64,000 nt of DNA from Paracoccus sp. S3-43 (lineage in GTDB: Bacteria; Pseudomonadota; Alphaproteobacteria; Rhodobacterales; Rhodobacteraceae). The notes beneath the pieces were generated by a model. That model searched no databases, had not been told where the DNA came from, and saw only the letters and a program-made list of their open reading frames with translations. Positions 17,844-25,842 of the stretch are shown piece after piece (the stretch's first letter is position 1; each line of letters opens with the position of its first letter). Location of the stretch: NCBI RefSeq assembly GCF_029027965.1, contig NZ_CP119082.1:538001-602000 (forward strand), in the 5' to 3' direction. The position numbers and the translations under genes were made by a program.

Positions 17844-17992
17844 CGAGGGGAATGCGCCGCCGCGCGCCGCTGGGATCGGATCTGGCGCCTGGCGCGGCGA
17901 TCCCCGCCCCCGGCGGCCTCTGGTCGGGATGTAGCGACGCCAGCCTGAACCGGCTGATCGGGCAGGGGCCGGGCCAGACCGCGCAGTTCTGA
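17840..17992 (+). pseudogene. Probable remnant of an outer-membrane efflux factor gene (OprM/NodT type)
   Basis: 50-codon ORF starting on ATGA at the pump stop. Its C-terminal half, GGLWSGCSDASLNRLIGQG, resembles the start of mature OMF proteins, where a Trp-rich stretch is followed by D-P-x-L-N-x-L-I-x-x-A. The position is where the third efflux gene normally sits. It lacks a signal peptide or lipobox and the rest of the barrel. I read it as a decayed gene, but a short real peptide cannot be excluded. Confidence 0.45.
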
Positions 17993-18046
17993 CGGCGCCG
18001 GCCCGCCCGGCAGCCTGGTGGGGTGGGGGTTTTACCCCATCAGGGA

Positions 18047-18072
18047 CGGTTCAGCCAAAGACTGCTGAATCG
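18047..18072 (-). terminator. Terminator-like hairpin after the FAH-family gene
   Basis: CGGTTCAGC (18047-18055) pairs with GCTGAATCG (18064-18072), nine pairs with one G-U, directly downstream of the minus-strand stop at 18075. A second hairpin TGGGGT...ACCCCA just beyond has a TTTT in its loop. The region separates the efflux operon from the FAH gene. Confidence 0.5.
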
Positions 18073-18074
18073 CC

Positions 18075-18764
18075 CTAAACGATCCGCGTGACCAGCGGCG
18101 TCAGCCCCTCGATCTCGACCGTCACCACCTGGCCGCGCGTGACCGCGCCCACCCCCGAGGGCGTGCCGGTGAAGATCAGATCCCCCGCCGCCAGCCGCAC
18201 CGATTGCGACAGATGCGCGATCACGTCGGCCACCGGCCAGATCATCTGCGACAGGTCGCCGTCCTGCCGCAGGTCGCCATCGACCGTCAGCGCAATGCGG
18301 CCCCGATCCAGCGGGCCGGTCTGCGCCGCCGGATGCAGCGGCCCGCAGGCCGCCGACAGATCGAAGCCCTTGGCCAGATCCCAGGGCCGCCCGGCCTTCT
18401 TCGCCGCCGCCTGGAGATCGCGCCGGGTGAAGTCGTTGCCCGCCGCATAACCCCAGATCAGCCCCCGCGCATCGCCGGGCGCGATGCCGGTGCCGCCGCC
18501 GGCCAGGGCGACGACCAGTTCCGCCTCGAAATGCAGGTCGCCGGTCTGCGGCGGATAGGGCAGATCGCCGCCATCGGTCAGCAGCGCATCGGCGGGCTTT
18601 CCGAAGAAGAACGGCGGCTCTCGGTCCGGGTCGTGACCCATTTCCCGCGCGTGGTCGGCATAGTTGCGGCCGACGCAGAAAATCCGCCGCACCGGAAAGC
18701 GGCGGCTGTCGCCCGACACGGGCAGGGACGGGATGGCGGCGGGCGGGATGACGAAATCGGGCAT
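18075..18764 (-). CDS. Fumarylacetoacetate hydrolase-family protein
   Basis: 229 residues with the single FAH fold: IFCVGRNYADHAREMG near the N-terminus, metal-binding Glu in DLHFEAELVVAL, GNDFTRRDLQ, AKGFD and FTGTPSGVG. It resembles fumarylpyruvate hydrolase or acylpyruvase/FAHD1-like enzymes that cleave C-C bonds of beta-diketo acids. The start at 18764 matches the family; an earlier ATG adds a low-complexity tail. It stands alone, so the pathway cannot be told. Confidence 0.9.
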   Translation of the reverse strand: MPDFVIPPAAIPSLPVSGDSRRFPVRRIFCVGRNYADHAREMGHDPDREPPFFFGKPADALLTDGGDLPYPPQTGDLHFEAELVVALAGGGTGIAPGDARGLIWGYAAGNDFTRRDLQAAAKKAGRPWDLAKGFDLSAACGPLHPAAQTGPLDRGRIALTVDGDLRQDGDLSQMIWPVADVIAHLSQSVRLAAGDLIFTGTPSGVGAVTRGQVVTVEIEGLTPLVTRIV

Positions 18765-18948
18765 GGGCCGGGCCTTTGCTGGTTCGCGGCGGACTGTCCC
18801 GCGCCCGCCGCGCCCCGTCAAGGCCGGGACGGATCGCCGCATCGCATCGCCCTCTTTACAACCGCGTGACAGCGGGCGGACAAGGGCCTATCCAGGGGCA
18901 CCGAAGCCTGCGGGATCGCCAGCCGGAACCCTTTGGAAAGGACGAACG

Positions 18949-19269
18949 ATGTTCATCGCCATGAACCGCTTTACCGTGCCGGTCGAGAATGCCGAGGCGT
19001 TCGAGGCCCTGTGGCTGTCGCGCGACAGCAAGCTGAACGAGCTTCCCGGCTTCGTCGAATTCCACATGCTGAAAGGCCCCGAGGAAGACGGGCGGCGCCT
19101 TTATGCCTCGCACACCGTGTGGGAAAGCGAGGAACATTTCCGGGGCTGGACCCGCAGCCAGCAGTTCCGCGACGCCCATGCCCGCGCGGGCGACACGAAG
19201 AAACTGCACGAAGGCGCGCCCCGGTTCGAAGGCTTCACCGCCATCCAGGCCATCGGCCGCGCCGGATAG
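18949..19269 (+). CDS. Antibiotic-biosynthesis-monooxygenase fold protein (HmoA/IsdG-like)
   Basis: 106-residue dimeric alpha/beta-barrel protein: FIAMNRFTVPVENAEAFEALW at the start carries the Asn of the N-x-W-H set, and SHTVWESEEHFRGW the Trp region, as in haem-degrading HmoA/IsdG-type enzymes. Haem degradation is possible but unproven. A good GGAAAGGA precedes the ATG at 18949. It is followed after 25 bases by the acyl-CoA ligase start, so it may be co-transcribed. No haem uptake genes are nearby. Confidence 0.85.
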   Translation: MFIAMNRFTVPVENAEAFEALWLSRDSKLNELPGFVEFHMLKGPEEDGRRLYASHTVWESEEHFRGWTRSQQFRDAHARAGDTKKLHEGAPRFEGFTAIQAIGRAG

Positions 19270-19310
19270 ATAGGATCGAAAAGGAGAGGGGGACATGACC
19301 AAGACCATCT

Positions 19311-20918
19311 ATGACCGGGGGGCTGGATGCCTGCGCGGCCAATTTCGCGCAGCTGACGCCGCTGGATTTCCTGGCGCGTACCGCCGCGATCCATCCCGAC
19401 CGGCTGGCCCTGGTCCATGGCCCGATCCGGCGGACCTGGGCGCAGGTCCGTGACCGGGCCGCCCGCCTGGCAAGCGCCCTGGCCGAGCGCGGCATCGGGC
19501 GCGGCGACACTGTCGCGGTGATCGCCCCCAACATCCCCGAACTCTACGAGGCGCATTTCGGCGTGCCGATGCTGGGCGCGGTGCTGAACGCCATCAACAC
19601 CCGCCTGGACGCCGAGGCCGTCCGCTTCATCCTGCAACATGGAGAGGCCAAGGCCCTGCTGGTGGACAGCGAATTCGCCCCCCTCGCGGCCGAGGCGCTG
19701 CAAGGCTGCGACATCGGGCTGGTGGTGGATATCCTGGATCCGACGATCGCGCATGGCGATCCCGTGGGCAGCCTTGATTACGAGGCGCTGCTGGCCCAGG
19801 GCGATCCCGCCTATGACTGGCAGCCGCCCGCCGACGAATGGGACGCCATCGCGCTGAACTATACGTCAGGCACCACCGGCAATCCCAAGGGCGTCGTCTA
19901 TCACCACCGGGGCGCGGCGCTGAACGCGATCTCGCAGTTGCAGGACTGGGGGATGCCCGCGCATTCGGTCTATCTGTGGACGCTGCCGATGTTTCACTGC
20001 AACGGCTGGTGCTTCCCCTGGGCGATGGCCGCGAATGCCGGGGTGTCGGTCTGCCTGCGCGCGGTGCGGGCGGAACCGATCTTCGACCTGATCGCGGACG
20101 AGGGCGTCACGCATTTCTGCGGCGCGCCCATCGTGCTGAACATGCTGGCGCAGAACGCGCATCTGAAACGCTTCGACCATGCGGTCAAGGCGATGACCGC
20201 GGGTGCCTCGCCCCCCGCCGCCGTCATCCAGGCGATGGAGGACATGGGCGTCGAGGTCACGCATGTCTATGGCCTGACCGAAGTCTATGGCCCCTCGGTC
20301 GTCTGCGTCTGGAAGCCGGAATGGAACGGCCTGCCGCCGGATCGCCGCGCCCGGCTGAAGGCGCGCCAGGGCGTGCGCAACGCGGCCCTTGCCGGGCTGA
20401 TGGTCGCCGATCCCGACACGCTGGTCCCGGTTCCCCATGACGGCGAGACGATCGGCGAGATCTTCATGCGCGGCAACAATGTCATGCGCGGATACCTCAA
20501 GAACCCCGAGGCCACGGCCCAGGCGTTCCGGGGCGGCTGGTTCGCGACCGGCGATCTGGGCGTTATGCACCCGGATGGCTATGTCGAGATCAAGGACCGC
20601 AGCAAGGACATCATCATCTCGGGCGGCGAGAACATCTCCTCGGTCGAGATCGAGGATGTGCTGTATCGCCACCCCGCCGTGAACGAGGCCGCCGTGGTCG
20701 CCCGGCCGGACGCGAAATGGGGCGAGACGCCCTGTGCCTTCGTCGATCTGCGGCCCGGCAAGCAGGCGTCCGAGGCCGACATCATCGCCTTCTGCCGCGA
20801 CCACATGGCCCATTTCAAGGCGCCCAAGACGGTGTTGTTCGGGCCGCTGCCCAAGACCTCGACGGGCAAGATCCAGAAATTCGTGCTGCGCGATCAGGCC
20901 CGCAGCCTGTCGGGCTGA
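19311..20918 (+). CDS. AMP-dependent acyl-CoA ligase, probable 5' frameshift
   Basis: 535 residues from the ATG at 19311. ANL-superfamily motifs are intact: P-loop YTSGTTGNPKGVVYHH (near 183-198), YGLTEVYGP, GWFATGDLG and KDRSKDIIISGGENI, and the C-terminal PKTSTGKIQKF with the catalytic lysine. It should form acyl-CoA from a short- or medium-chain acid; DmdB-like ligases are similar in length. The ATG at 19295, with AAGGAGAGG upstream, begins MTKTIYDRG, the family's expected N-terminus, but is out of frame because of six Gs at 19317-19322. Deleting one G joins it to LDACAANFAQLTP. Confidence 0.9.
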   Translation: MTGGLDACAANFAQLTPLDFLARTAAIHPDRLALVHGPIRRTWAQVRDRAARLASALAERGIGRGDTVAVIAPNIPELYEAHFGVPMLGAVLNAINTRLDAEAVRFILQHGEAKALLVDSEFAPLAAEALQGCDIGLVVDILDPTIAHGDPVGSLDYEALLAQGDPAYDWQPPADEWDAIALNYTSGTTGNPKGVVYHHRGAALNAISQLQDWGMPAHSVYLWTLPMFHCNGWCFPWAMAANAGVSVCLRAVRAEPIFDLIADEGVTHFCGAPIVLNMLAQNAHLKRFDHAVKAMTAGASPPAAVIQAMEDMGVEVTHVYGLTEVYGPSVVCVWKPEWNGLPPDRRARLKARQGVRNAALAGLMVADPDTLVPVPHDGETIGEIFMRGNNVMRGYLKNPEATAQAFRGGWFATGDLGVMHPDGYVEIKDRSKDIIISGGENISSVEIEDVLYRHPAVNEAAVVARPDAKWGETPCAFVDLRPGKQASEADIIAFCRDHMAHFKAPKTVLFGPLPKTSTGKIQKFVLRDQARSLSG

Positions 20919-21340
20919 GGGGCGGGCAGCACTGTCGCGGCAAAGCCGTCCTTGGCGATGTCGCGGCACAGGCCCGCCCAGTCGCAGCCCGCGCAGGCGC
21001 TGCGGATGCGGCCCTGGGCAAAGGCGCGCCGCATCCGGTCAAGGGCGGCCGGGTCCAGCACCAGGCGCTGTCCGGGCGCGACCGGACGGCCCAGCAGGGC
21101 CGCCACGTCGCGCGCGGCCCGCGCGTCGCGCCGCGCCACGCTGTCGCCCCGGCAATGGCAGCCGGGGTCGTCCAGCATCGGCGCGCAGACATCGTCGGGA
21201 CCGTCCACGACCGTCACCGCCTCGCCCGCCGCGATGCGGGCGGCGATGGCGGTGAACCCCGCGGTGAAGGCGGGGCTGTAGCCCTTGCCCGCCCAGGTCA
21301 GCAGGCACAGCAGGTGATGCGCGCGCAGGCGGATGGTCAT
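20894..21340 (-). CDS. DUF1284 cysteine-rich protein
   Basis: 148 residues matching DUF1284: starts IRLRAHHLLCLLTW and carries clustered cysteines in CAPMLDDPGCHC and SACAGCDWAGLC, which suggests an Fe-S or metal site. Function unknown. The ATG at 21340 overlaps the bioY stop, so the two are translationally coupled and under the same BioR-type site. Its 3' end overlaps the convergent ligase gene by 25 bases. Confidence 0.85.
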   Translation of the reverse strand: MTIRLRAHHLLCLLTWAGKGYSPAFTAGFTAIAARIAAGEAVTVVDGPDDVCAPMLDDPGCHCRGDSVARRDARAARDVAALLGRPVAPGQRLVLDPAALDRMRRAFAQGRIRSACAGCDWAGLCRDIAKDGFAATVLPAPQPDRLRA

Positions 21341-21900
21341 GCGCGGCGCGGACGGCCCACCTGGCGCAGCGCCAGCGCGCCCACAGCGGATTTCAGCACC
21401 GCCCCCAGCAGGAAGGGCGTGACGCCATGGGTGATCGCCGCGTCCCAGCCGATGCCGCGCGCCAGCCAAGCCCCGCCCAGGGCCAGGCACAGCAGGTTCC
21501 CGGCCAGCATCGACAGGAAGGCCAGCCCGGCGCGGTTGCCGTTCCAGCCGCGTTCCGCCAGCCAGCCGATCAGCGCCGCCATGATCGGGAAGGCAGCCAG
21601 ATAGCCACCGGTCGGCCCCGCGAAATGCGCCAGCCCCGCGGCGCCGCCCGCCAGAACCGGCAGGCCAGCAGCCGCCTGGCCCAGCCAGGCCAGCACGGTG
21701 ATCGTGCCTAGCCGCCAGCCATACAGCGCGCCGACCATCGCCACGGCGAATGTCTGCATGGTGACCGGCACCGGTACCATCGGCACCTCGATCCGAGAGG
21801 AGACGGCCAGCAGCACGGTGCCCAAGGCGACGGCCAGCAGGCGGACGGGCAGGGACCGGGATTGCAGGTCCACGGGGCTGAAGGCGGAGGATGTGGTCAT
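21337..21900 (-). CDS. bioY: Biotin transporter BioY
   Basis: 187-residue membrane protein of the BioY family, the substrate-binding (S) component of biotin ECF transport, with about six helices. Family features include SRIEVPMVPVPVTMQTFAV and the loop GPTGGYLAAFP. No bioM or bioN is adjacent, so it is a solo BioY or borrows an energy module encoded elsewhere. GAGGGATAACC precedes the ATG at 21900, and a BioR-type palindrome lies 20-29 bases upstream of the start. Confidence 0.95.
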   Translation of the reverse strand: MTTSSAFSPVDLQSRSLPVRLLAVALGTVLLAVSSRIEVPMVPVPVTMQTFAVAMVGALYGWRLGTITVLAWLGQAAAGLPVLAGGAAGLAHFAGPTGGYLAAFPIMAALIGWLAERGWNGNRAGLAFLSMLAGNLLCLALGGAWLARGIGWDAAITHGVTPFLLGAVLKSAVGALALRQVGRPRRA

Positions 21901-21918
21901 GGTTATCCCTCTTTCTGT

Positions 21919-21930
21919 ATTATAGATAAT
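21919..21930. promoter_or_regulatory. BioR operator upstream of bioY
   Basis: ATTATAGATAAT, containing TTATAGATAA at 21920-21929, matches the TTATMKATAA BioR consensus described for alphaproteobacteria. It lies 20 bases upstream of the bioY start. A degenerate copy, TTATCTATCA, is at 21963-21972. Confidence 0.85.
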
Positions 21931-21974
21931 TGTTGAGTCGTCGTGACCAGATACTCCATGAATTATCTATCAGA

Positions 21975-22616
21975 TCAAGAGAAAGGATTCCCTTTACTTC
22001 CCGAACGCGGTCTCTGGCCGCTGAACTGGACATGCCGCGCCAGCACGGATGCCGCCCGGTCCACGTCGCCCGACCGCAGGGCGTGCAGGATGGCGCGGTG
22101 GTCGCGGTCGGTCGGCGCCTCCCATTCCGCGCGCCAGCCGGAAAACAGGAAGCGCGCGCTTGCGGTATGCAGGTCGGCGATGGATTTCAGCAGGCGCGGC
22201 ATCCCGCAGGGATCCAGGATCAGCCGGTGGAACTGCCGGTTCGCCCGTTCCCAGGTTTCCACGTCGCCCGCATGATCGCCCGCCCGTGTGGCGTCCTCGG
22301 CCCGGTCCAGGAGGGCGCGGGTCAGGTGCGGCGCGGCGTGGCGCAGGGCCAGAACCTCAAGCGCGGCGCGCATCTCGGCCACTTCGCGCACCTCGGCCAG
22401 CGAAAAGCCCGCGACACGGAAGCCGCGCCGGGGCTCGCTGACGGCAAGGCCCCGGCTTTCCAGCTGCCGGAACGCCTCGCGCACCGGGACATGGCTGGCG
22501 CCGAATTCGGCGGCGACGTGATCCTGGCGCAAACGTTCGCCGGGGGCGATCCGGCCGGACACGATGCGGGCCGCCAGTTCGCGGCTGATGCGATGGGCAA
22601 GGGGTTCCTGGGTCAT
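21975..22616 (-). CDS. bioR: GntR-family repressor of biotin genes
   Basis: 213 residues: N-terminal GntR winged HTH (GERLRQDHVAAEFGASHVPVREAFRQLESRG) and a C-terminal helical FCD domain. I call it BioR because it sits directly upstream of bioY on the same strand and both its own start and bioY carry the TTATAGATAA palindrome. BioR replaces BirA as biotin regulator in many alphaproteobacteria. The site 4 bases upstream of its own start predicts autorepression. Confidence 0.88.
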   Translation of the reverse strand: MTQEPLAHRISRELAARIVSGRIAPGERLRQDHVAAEFGASHVPVREAFRQLESRGLAVSEPRRGFRVAGFSLAEVREVAEMRAALEVLALRHAAPHLTRALLDRAEDATRAGDHAGDVETWERANRQFHRLILDPCGMPRLLKSIADLHTASARFLFSGWRAEWEAPTDRDHRAILHALRSGDVDRAASVLARHVQFSGQRPRSGSKGNPFS

Positions 22617-22618
22617 GG

Positions 22619-22630
22619 ATTATAGATAAT
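22619..22630. promoter_or_regulatory. BioR operator upstream of bioR
   Basis: ATTATAGATAAT again, identical over 12 bases to the bioY site and directly before the bioR start codon at 22616. Binding here would block both transcription and initiation, i.e. autoregulation. Confidence 0.85.
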
Positions 22631-22655
22631 CCGGTCCAAGCCCGCCGTCCAGCCG

Positions 22656-23213
22656 TCAGAAGCCTTGATGGGTCTTCAGGAATTCATCCTCGTCCGGGGT
22701 GTTCGGGCGGTCCAGGGCGGCGTTGCGATGCGGGAAGCGGCCGAATTGCTGGATGATGTCGCGGTGCTGAACGGCATAATCCAGCCCGCCCGGATCGCCC
22801 AGGGCCTCGTACAGCTCGACCGACCGGGTCTGGTCCGGCAAATCCTCGCTGTGCATGAAGGGCAAATAGAAGAACTGCCGCCGCCTGGCGTCCACCTGCT
22901 GGTCGAAGCCCGCGTCGATGGCGGCGCGGGCATGTTCCAGGGCCAGGTCGTTCGATTCGAAGGCCCGGCCGTCGCCCCGGAAGATATTGCGGGGAAACTG
23001 GTCCAGCACGATCACCAGGGCCAGCGCGCCCTCGGGCGCGGCGGCCCAGTCGTCCAGTTCGCGCCGATGCGCGGCCTCGTAGGTGGCGGCGAAGCGGTCG
23101 CGGATGGCCGCGTCGACCTGATCGGATTTGGCGAACCAGTTCGGCTCCATCCGGTCCGAGAACCAGAAATCCAGCACGTCCTGGGCCGTGGCGGCGGCGG
23201 TCTTGATGGTCAT
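22656..23213 (-). CDS. DUF924 protein
   Basis: 185 residues matching DUF924 (VLDFWFSDRMEPNWFAKSDQVD at the start, LVIVLDQFPRNIFRG, FFYLPFMHSEDLPDQ, and FGRFPHRN). The fold is helical and TPR-like; no activity is established. It starts 1 base after the pirin stop and ends before bioR, so it is probably co-transcribed with pirin. Whether it has any link to the detoxification cluster is unknown. Confidence 0.9.
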   Translation of the reverse strand: MTIKTAAATAQDVLDFWFSDRMEPNWFAKSDQVDAAIRDRFAATYEAAHRRELDDWAAAPEGALALVIVLDQFPRNIFRGDGRAFESNDLALEHARAAIDAGFDQQVDARRRQFFYLPFMHSEDLPDQTRSVELYEALGDPGGLDYAVQHRDIIQQFGRFPHRNAALDRPNTPDEDEFLKTHQGF

Positions 23214-23214
23214 G

Positions 23215-24156
23215 TCAGTTCCTTTCCGGCAGCGGAATATGTTCGGCCCGGTCGGTGGGCGGCAGGTCGAACAGACCCGCCCCCCAACGCTCGGCCCGCC
23301 ATTGGCGTTTCGCCTCTTCGATGCGGTCGCGCGACGATGCCACGAAGTTCCACCAGATATGGCGCGGCCCGTTCAGCGTCGCCCCGCCCAGGGCCATCAG
23401 CCGCGCGCCCCGGTCGCCCGCCTGCACGGTGATCGCGTCGCCGGGGCGGAACACCATCATCCGCCCAGCCTCGAAATCCTGCCCGGCGATGCGGATGCTG
23501 CCCTGGGTGACATAGAGGCCGCGATCCTCGTGATCGCCGGGCAGCGGAAAGCGGGCGCGCGGATCCAGCGTCACGTCCAGATAGAAGGTGTCGGAATAGA
23601 TCGTCGCGGGCGCCGTCTCGCCATAGGCCCGGCCCAGGATCAGCCGGGCGTCGATGCCCGCGTCGCGAATCACCGGCAGCGCGTCGCGGCCGTGATGTTC
23701 GAAGGCGGGGGCGATATCCTCGTGCGCCTCGGGCAGGGCGATCCAGGTCTGGATGCCGAACAGGCTGTGCGGCCCCTCGCGCCCGGCCTTTGACGTGCGT
23801 TCGGAATGGGTCACGCCCCGGCCCGCCACCATCCAGTTCAGCGCGCCCGGCGTGATGATCTGGTCGGACCCGATGCTGTCGCGGTGGTGGAAATCGCCGC
23901 GATACAGATAGGTGACGGTGCCCAGGCCGATATGGGGATGGGGGCGGATGTCGATGCCCTTGCCGGTCAGGAATTCGGCCGGGCCGGCCTGGTCGAAGAA
24001 GATGAACGGGCCGACCATCTGGCGTTTCGGCGCGGGCAGGGCGCGGCGGACCTCGAACCCGCCCAGGTCGCGGGCGCGGGGGATGATCAGCGTCTCGATG
24101 GCGTCCGCGCCGATCTCGTCGGGGCAGCCGGGGGTCAGGGCGGGGTTCCAGCTCAT
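23215..24156 (-). CDS. Pirin-family bicupin protein
   Basis: 313 residues with two cupin domains. The N-terminal metal site is visible as HPHIGLGTVTYLYRGDFHHRDSIG plus GRGVTHSER. Pirins bind Fe; some, such as E. coli YhhW, have quercetin 2,3-dioxygenase activity. The start at 24156 has AGGAGGAACGAC upstream. It is divergent from the VOC-esterase fusion gene, and the gap holds a palindrome shared with the LysR promoter, suggesting a role in aromatic or quinone detoxification (inference). Confidence 0.93.
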   Translation of the reverse strand: MSWNPALTPGCPDEIGADAIETLIIPRARDLGGFEVRRALPAPKRQMVGPFIFFDQAGPAEFLTGKGIDIRPHPHIGLGTVTYLYRGDFHHRDSIGSDQIITPGALNWMVAGRGVTHSERTSKAGREGPHSLFGIQTWIALPEAHEDIAPAFEHHGRDALPVIRDAGIDARLILGRAYGETAPATIYSDTFYLDVTLDPRARFPLPGDHEDRGLYVTQGSIRIAGQDFEAGRMMVFRPGDAITVQAGDRGARLMALGGATLNGPRHIWWNFVASSRDRIEEAKRQWRAERWGAGLFDLPPTDRAEHIPLPERN

Positions 24157-24217
24157 GTCGTTCCTCCTGTCGTCACAAGGATATGGTCGGTTGCCGCAAG
24201 GTGCCAAGCCCGCGCAT

Positions 24218-24234
24218 GTTCGGCGGGACCGAAC
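24218..24234. promoter_or_regulatory. GTTCGG-N5-CCGAAC palindrome
   Basis: GTTCGGCGGGACCGAAC, a perfect 6-bp inverted repeat with 5-base spacer, in the divergent gap between pirin and the VOC-esterase fusion. It has the same layout and length as the palindrome at 28578-28594 in front of the LysR gene. Confidence 0.6.
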
Positions 24235-24318
24235 GCCGGTTTGGCGGGCAGGCCGGTGGCGCGGCCGCGCGCGGAACCGCATCTTGGCGCGATAGTTTTT
24301 CAAGCCGGGGGAAGGGCG

Positions 24319-25842
24319 ATGACCAGCGGACTCCATCATGTGACGGCGATCACCCGCGACGTTCAGGCGAATGTCGATTTCTGGATGGGCTTTCTGGGCC
24401 TGTCTCTGGTCAAGCAGACGGCGGGGTTCGAGGATGCCGAGCAGCTGCACCTGTTCTATGGCGATCCCGCCGGGACGCCCGGCAGCCTGGTCAGCTTCCT
24501 GGTCTGGCAGGACGGCGCGCCGGGCCGCACCGGCCATGGCCGGGTGGCGGAAATCGCGCTGGCGATCCCGCGCGCCCGGATCGGCGACTGGCTGACCCGC
24601 GCCATGCAGCGCGGCCTGCGCATCGAAGGCCCGGTCCGCGAATTCGGCGAATCCGTGCTGCGGCTGAAGGATCCTGATGGCATCATCGTCAAGCTGGTGG
24701 GCCTGGAGCTGCCCGATACCGGCTGGCCCGCCGCCCCCGCCGCCCTGCGCGCCGTGACCCTGTGGTCCGAGGTTCCCGATCAGACCGCCGCCTTTCTGCG
24801 CCCCTTCGGCTATCGCGACGGCGGCGCCGACGGCGGGCTGCGGCGGCTGCTGTCGGACACCGACGCCATCGACATTCGCGACGCCTCGGGCTTCGTGCCG
24901 GGTATTCCGGGGACCGGGGTCGTCGACCATGTGGCGCTGCGGGTGCCCGATGCGGCGGCATTGCAGCGCCATCACGATGCCTTGAAGGCCCGCCACGCGG
25001 GCGATGTGACGGTTCACGACCGCACCTATTTCATGTCCCTATACGTCCGTGAACCGGGCGATACGCTGATCGAGCTTGCGACCGACGGGCCGGGCATGGC
25101 GGTGGACGAGGATGCGGATCGCCTGGGGCGGATCCTGATGATCCCGCCGCATCTTGCCGGGACCGAGGATTTGCCCCTGCGACTGCCTCAATTCGCCCGG
25201 CCGGGCGAGGAAAGGATAAGGATGAGAGAGCTTCCCTTCGTTCACCGGCTGCGCCAGCCCGACCAGCCCGACGGCTCGGTCATGGTGCTGCTGCACGGCA
25301 CCGGCGGGAACGAGGCCGACCTGATGCCGCTGGCCCACCGGATCGCGCCGCACGCGACCCTGCTGGGCGTGCGCGGAAGATCGACCGAGGAGGGCGTGGC
25401 GCGATTCTTCCGCCGCACCTCGATGACCAGCTTCGACCAGGACGACATCCGCGCCGAGGCCGAAGCTTTCGCGGCCTTCTGGCAGGGCGCGGTGGCGGCC
25501 TATGACTTGGATCCGGCGCGGATCACGGTGATGGGATACAGCAACGGCGCGAATTTCGCGGCCGCCGTGATGGGCCTCTCTCCCGGCCTGATCCGCCGCG
25601 CGATCCTGATGCGGCCGATGGCGGTGCTGGAGGATCTGCCGCAGGCCGACCTGACCGGCCTGTCGGTGCTGACCCTGACCGGGGCGCGCGATCCCTATGG
25701 TCCGCACGCGCCGCGCCTGAACGACTGGCTGGCGGCGCGCGGCGCGACCTTGGACGCGCGGGTGGTCGCGGGCGGGCATGACCTGTCGCCCGACGACCTG
25801 GCAGAGGCCGCGGATTGGATGAAAGGACCGCAGGATGGCTGA
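24319..25842 (+). CDS. Fused VOC ring-cleaving dioxygenase and carboxylesterase (MhqO-MhqD-like)
   Basis: One 507-residue frame with no stop between two proteins that are usually separate. Residues 1-300 are a two-part VOC dioxygenase of the MhqO type ([49 protein letters not shown]). Residues ~305-507 are an alpha/beta hydrolase (VLLHGTGGNEADL, nucleophile GYSNGAN, LTGARDPYGP, GGHDLS) like Bacillus MhqD. Together they could open a hydroquinone ring and hydrolyse a product. Before Met302 (25222) the mRNA reads GAGGAAAGGATAAGG, a good internal ribosome-binding site, so free esterase may also be made. Confidence 0.88.
   Translation: MTSGLHHVTAITRDVQANVDFWMGFLGLSLVKQTAGFEDAEQLHLFYGDPAGTPGSLVSFLVWQDGAPGRTGHGRVAEIALAIPRARIGDWLTRAMQRGLRIEGPVREFGESVLRLKDPDGIIVKLVGLELPDTGWPAAPAALRAVTLWSEVPDQTAAFLRPFGYRDGGADGGLRRLLSDTDAIDIRDASGFVPGIPGTGVVDHVALRVPDAAALQRHHDALKARHAGDVTVHDRTYFMSLYVREPGDTLIELATDGPGMAVDEDADRLGRILMIPPHLAGTEDLPLRLPQFARPGEERIRMRELPFVHRLRQPDQPDGSVMVLLHGTGGNEADLMPLAHRIAPHATLLGVRGRSTEEGVARFFRRTSMTSFDQDDIRAEAEAFAAFWQGAVAAYDLDPARITVMGYSNGANFAAAVMGLSPGLIRRAILMRPMAVLEDLPQADLTGLSVLTLTGARDPYGPHAPRLNDWLAARGATLDARVVAGGHDLSPDDLAEAADWMKGPQDG

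Noticed and set aside
22656..24156. DUF924 as part of the quinone detoxification cluster
   Set aside because: It follows pirin by one base so is probably co-transcribed, but nothing in the protein indicates a role, so I left it outside the functional claim.
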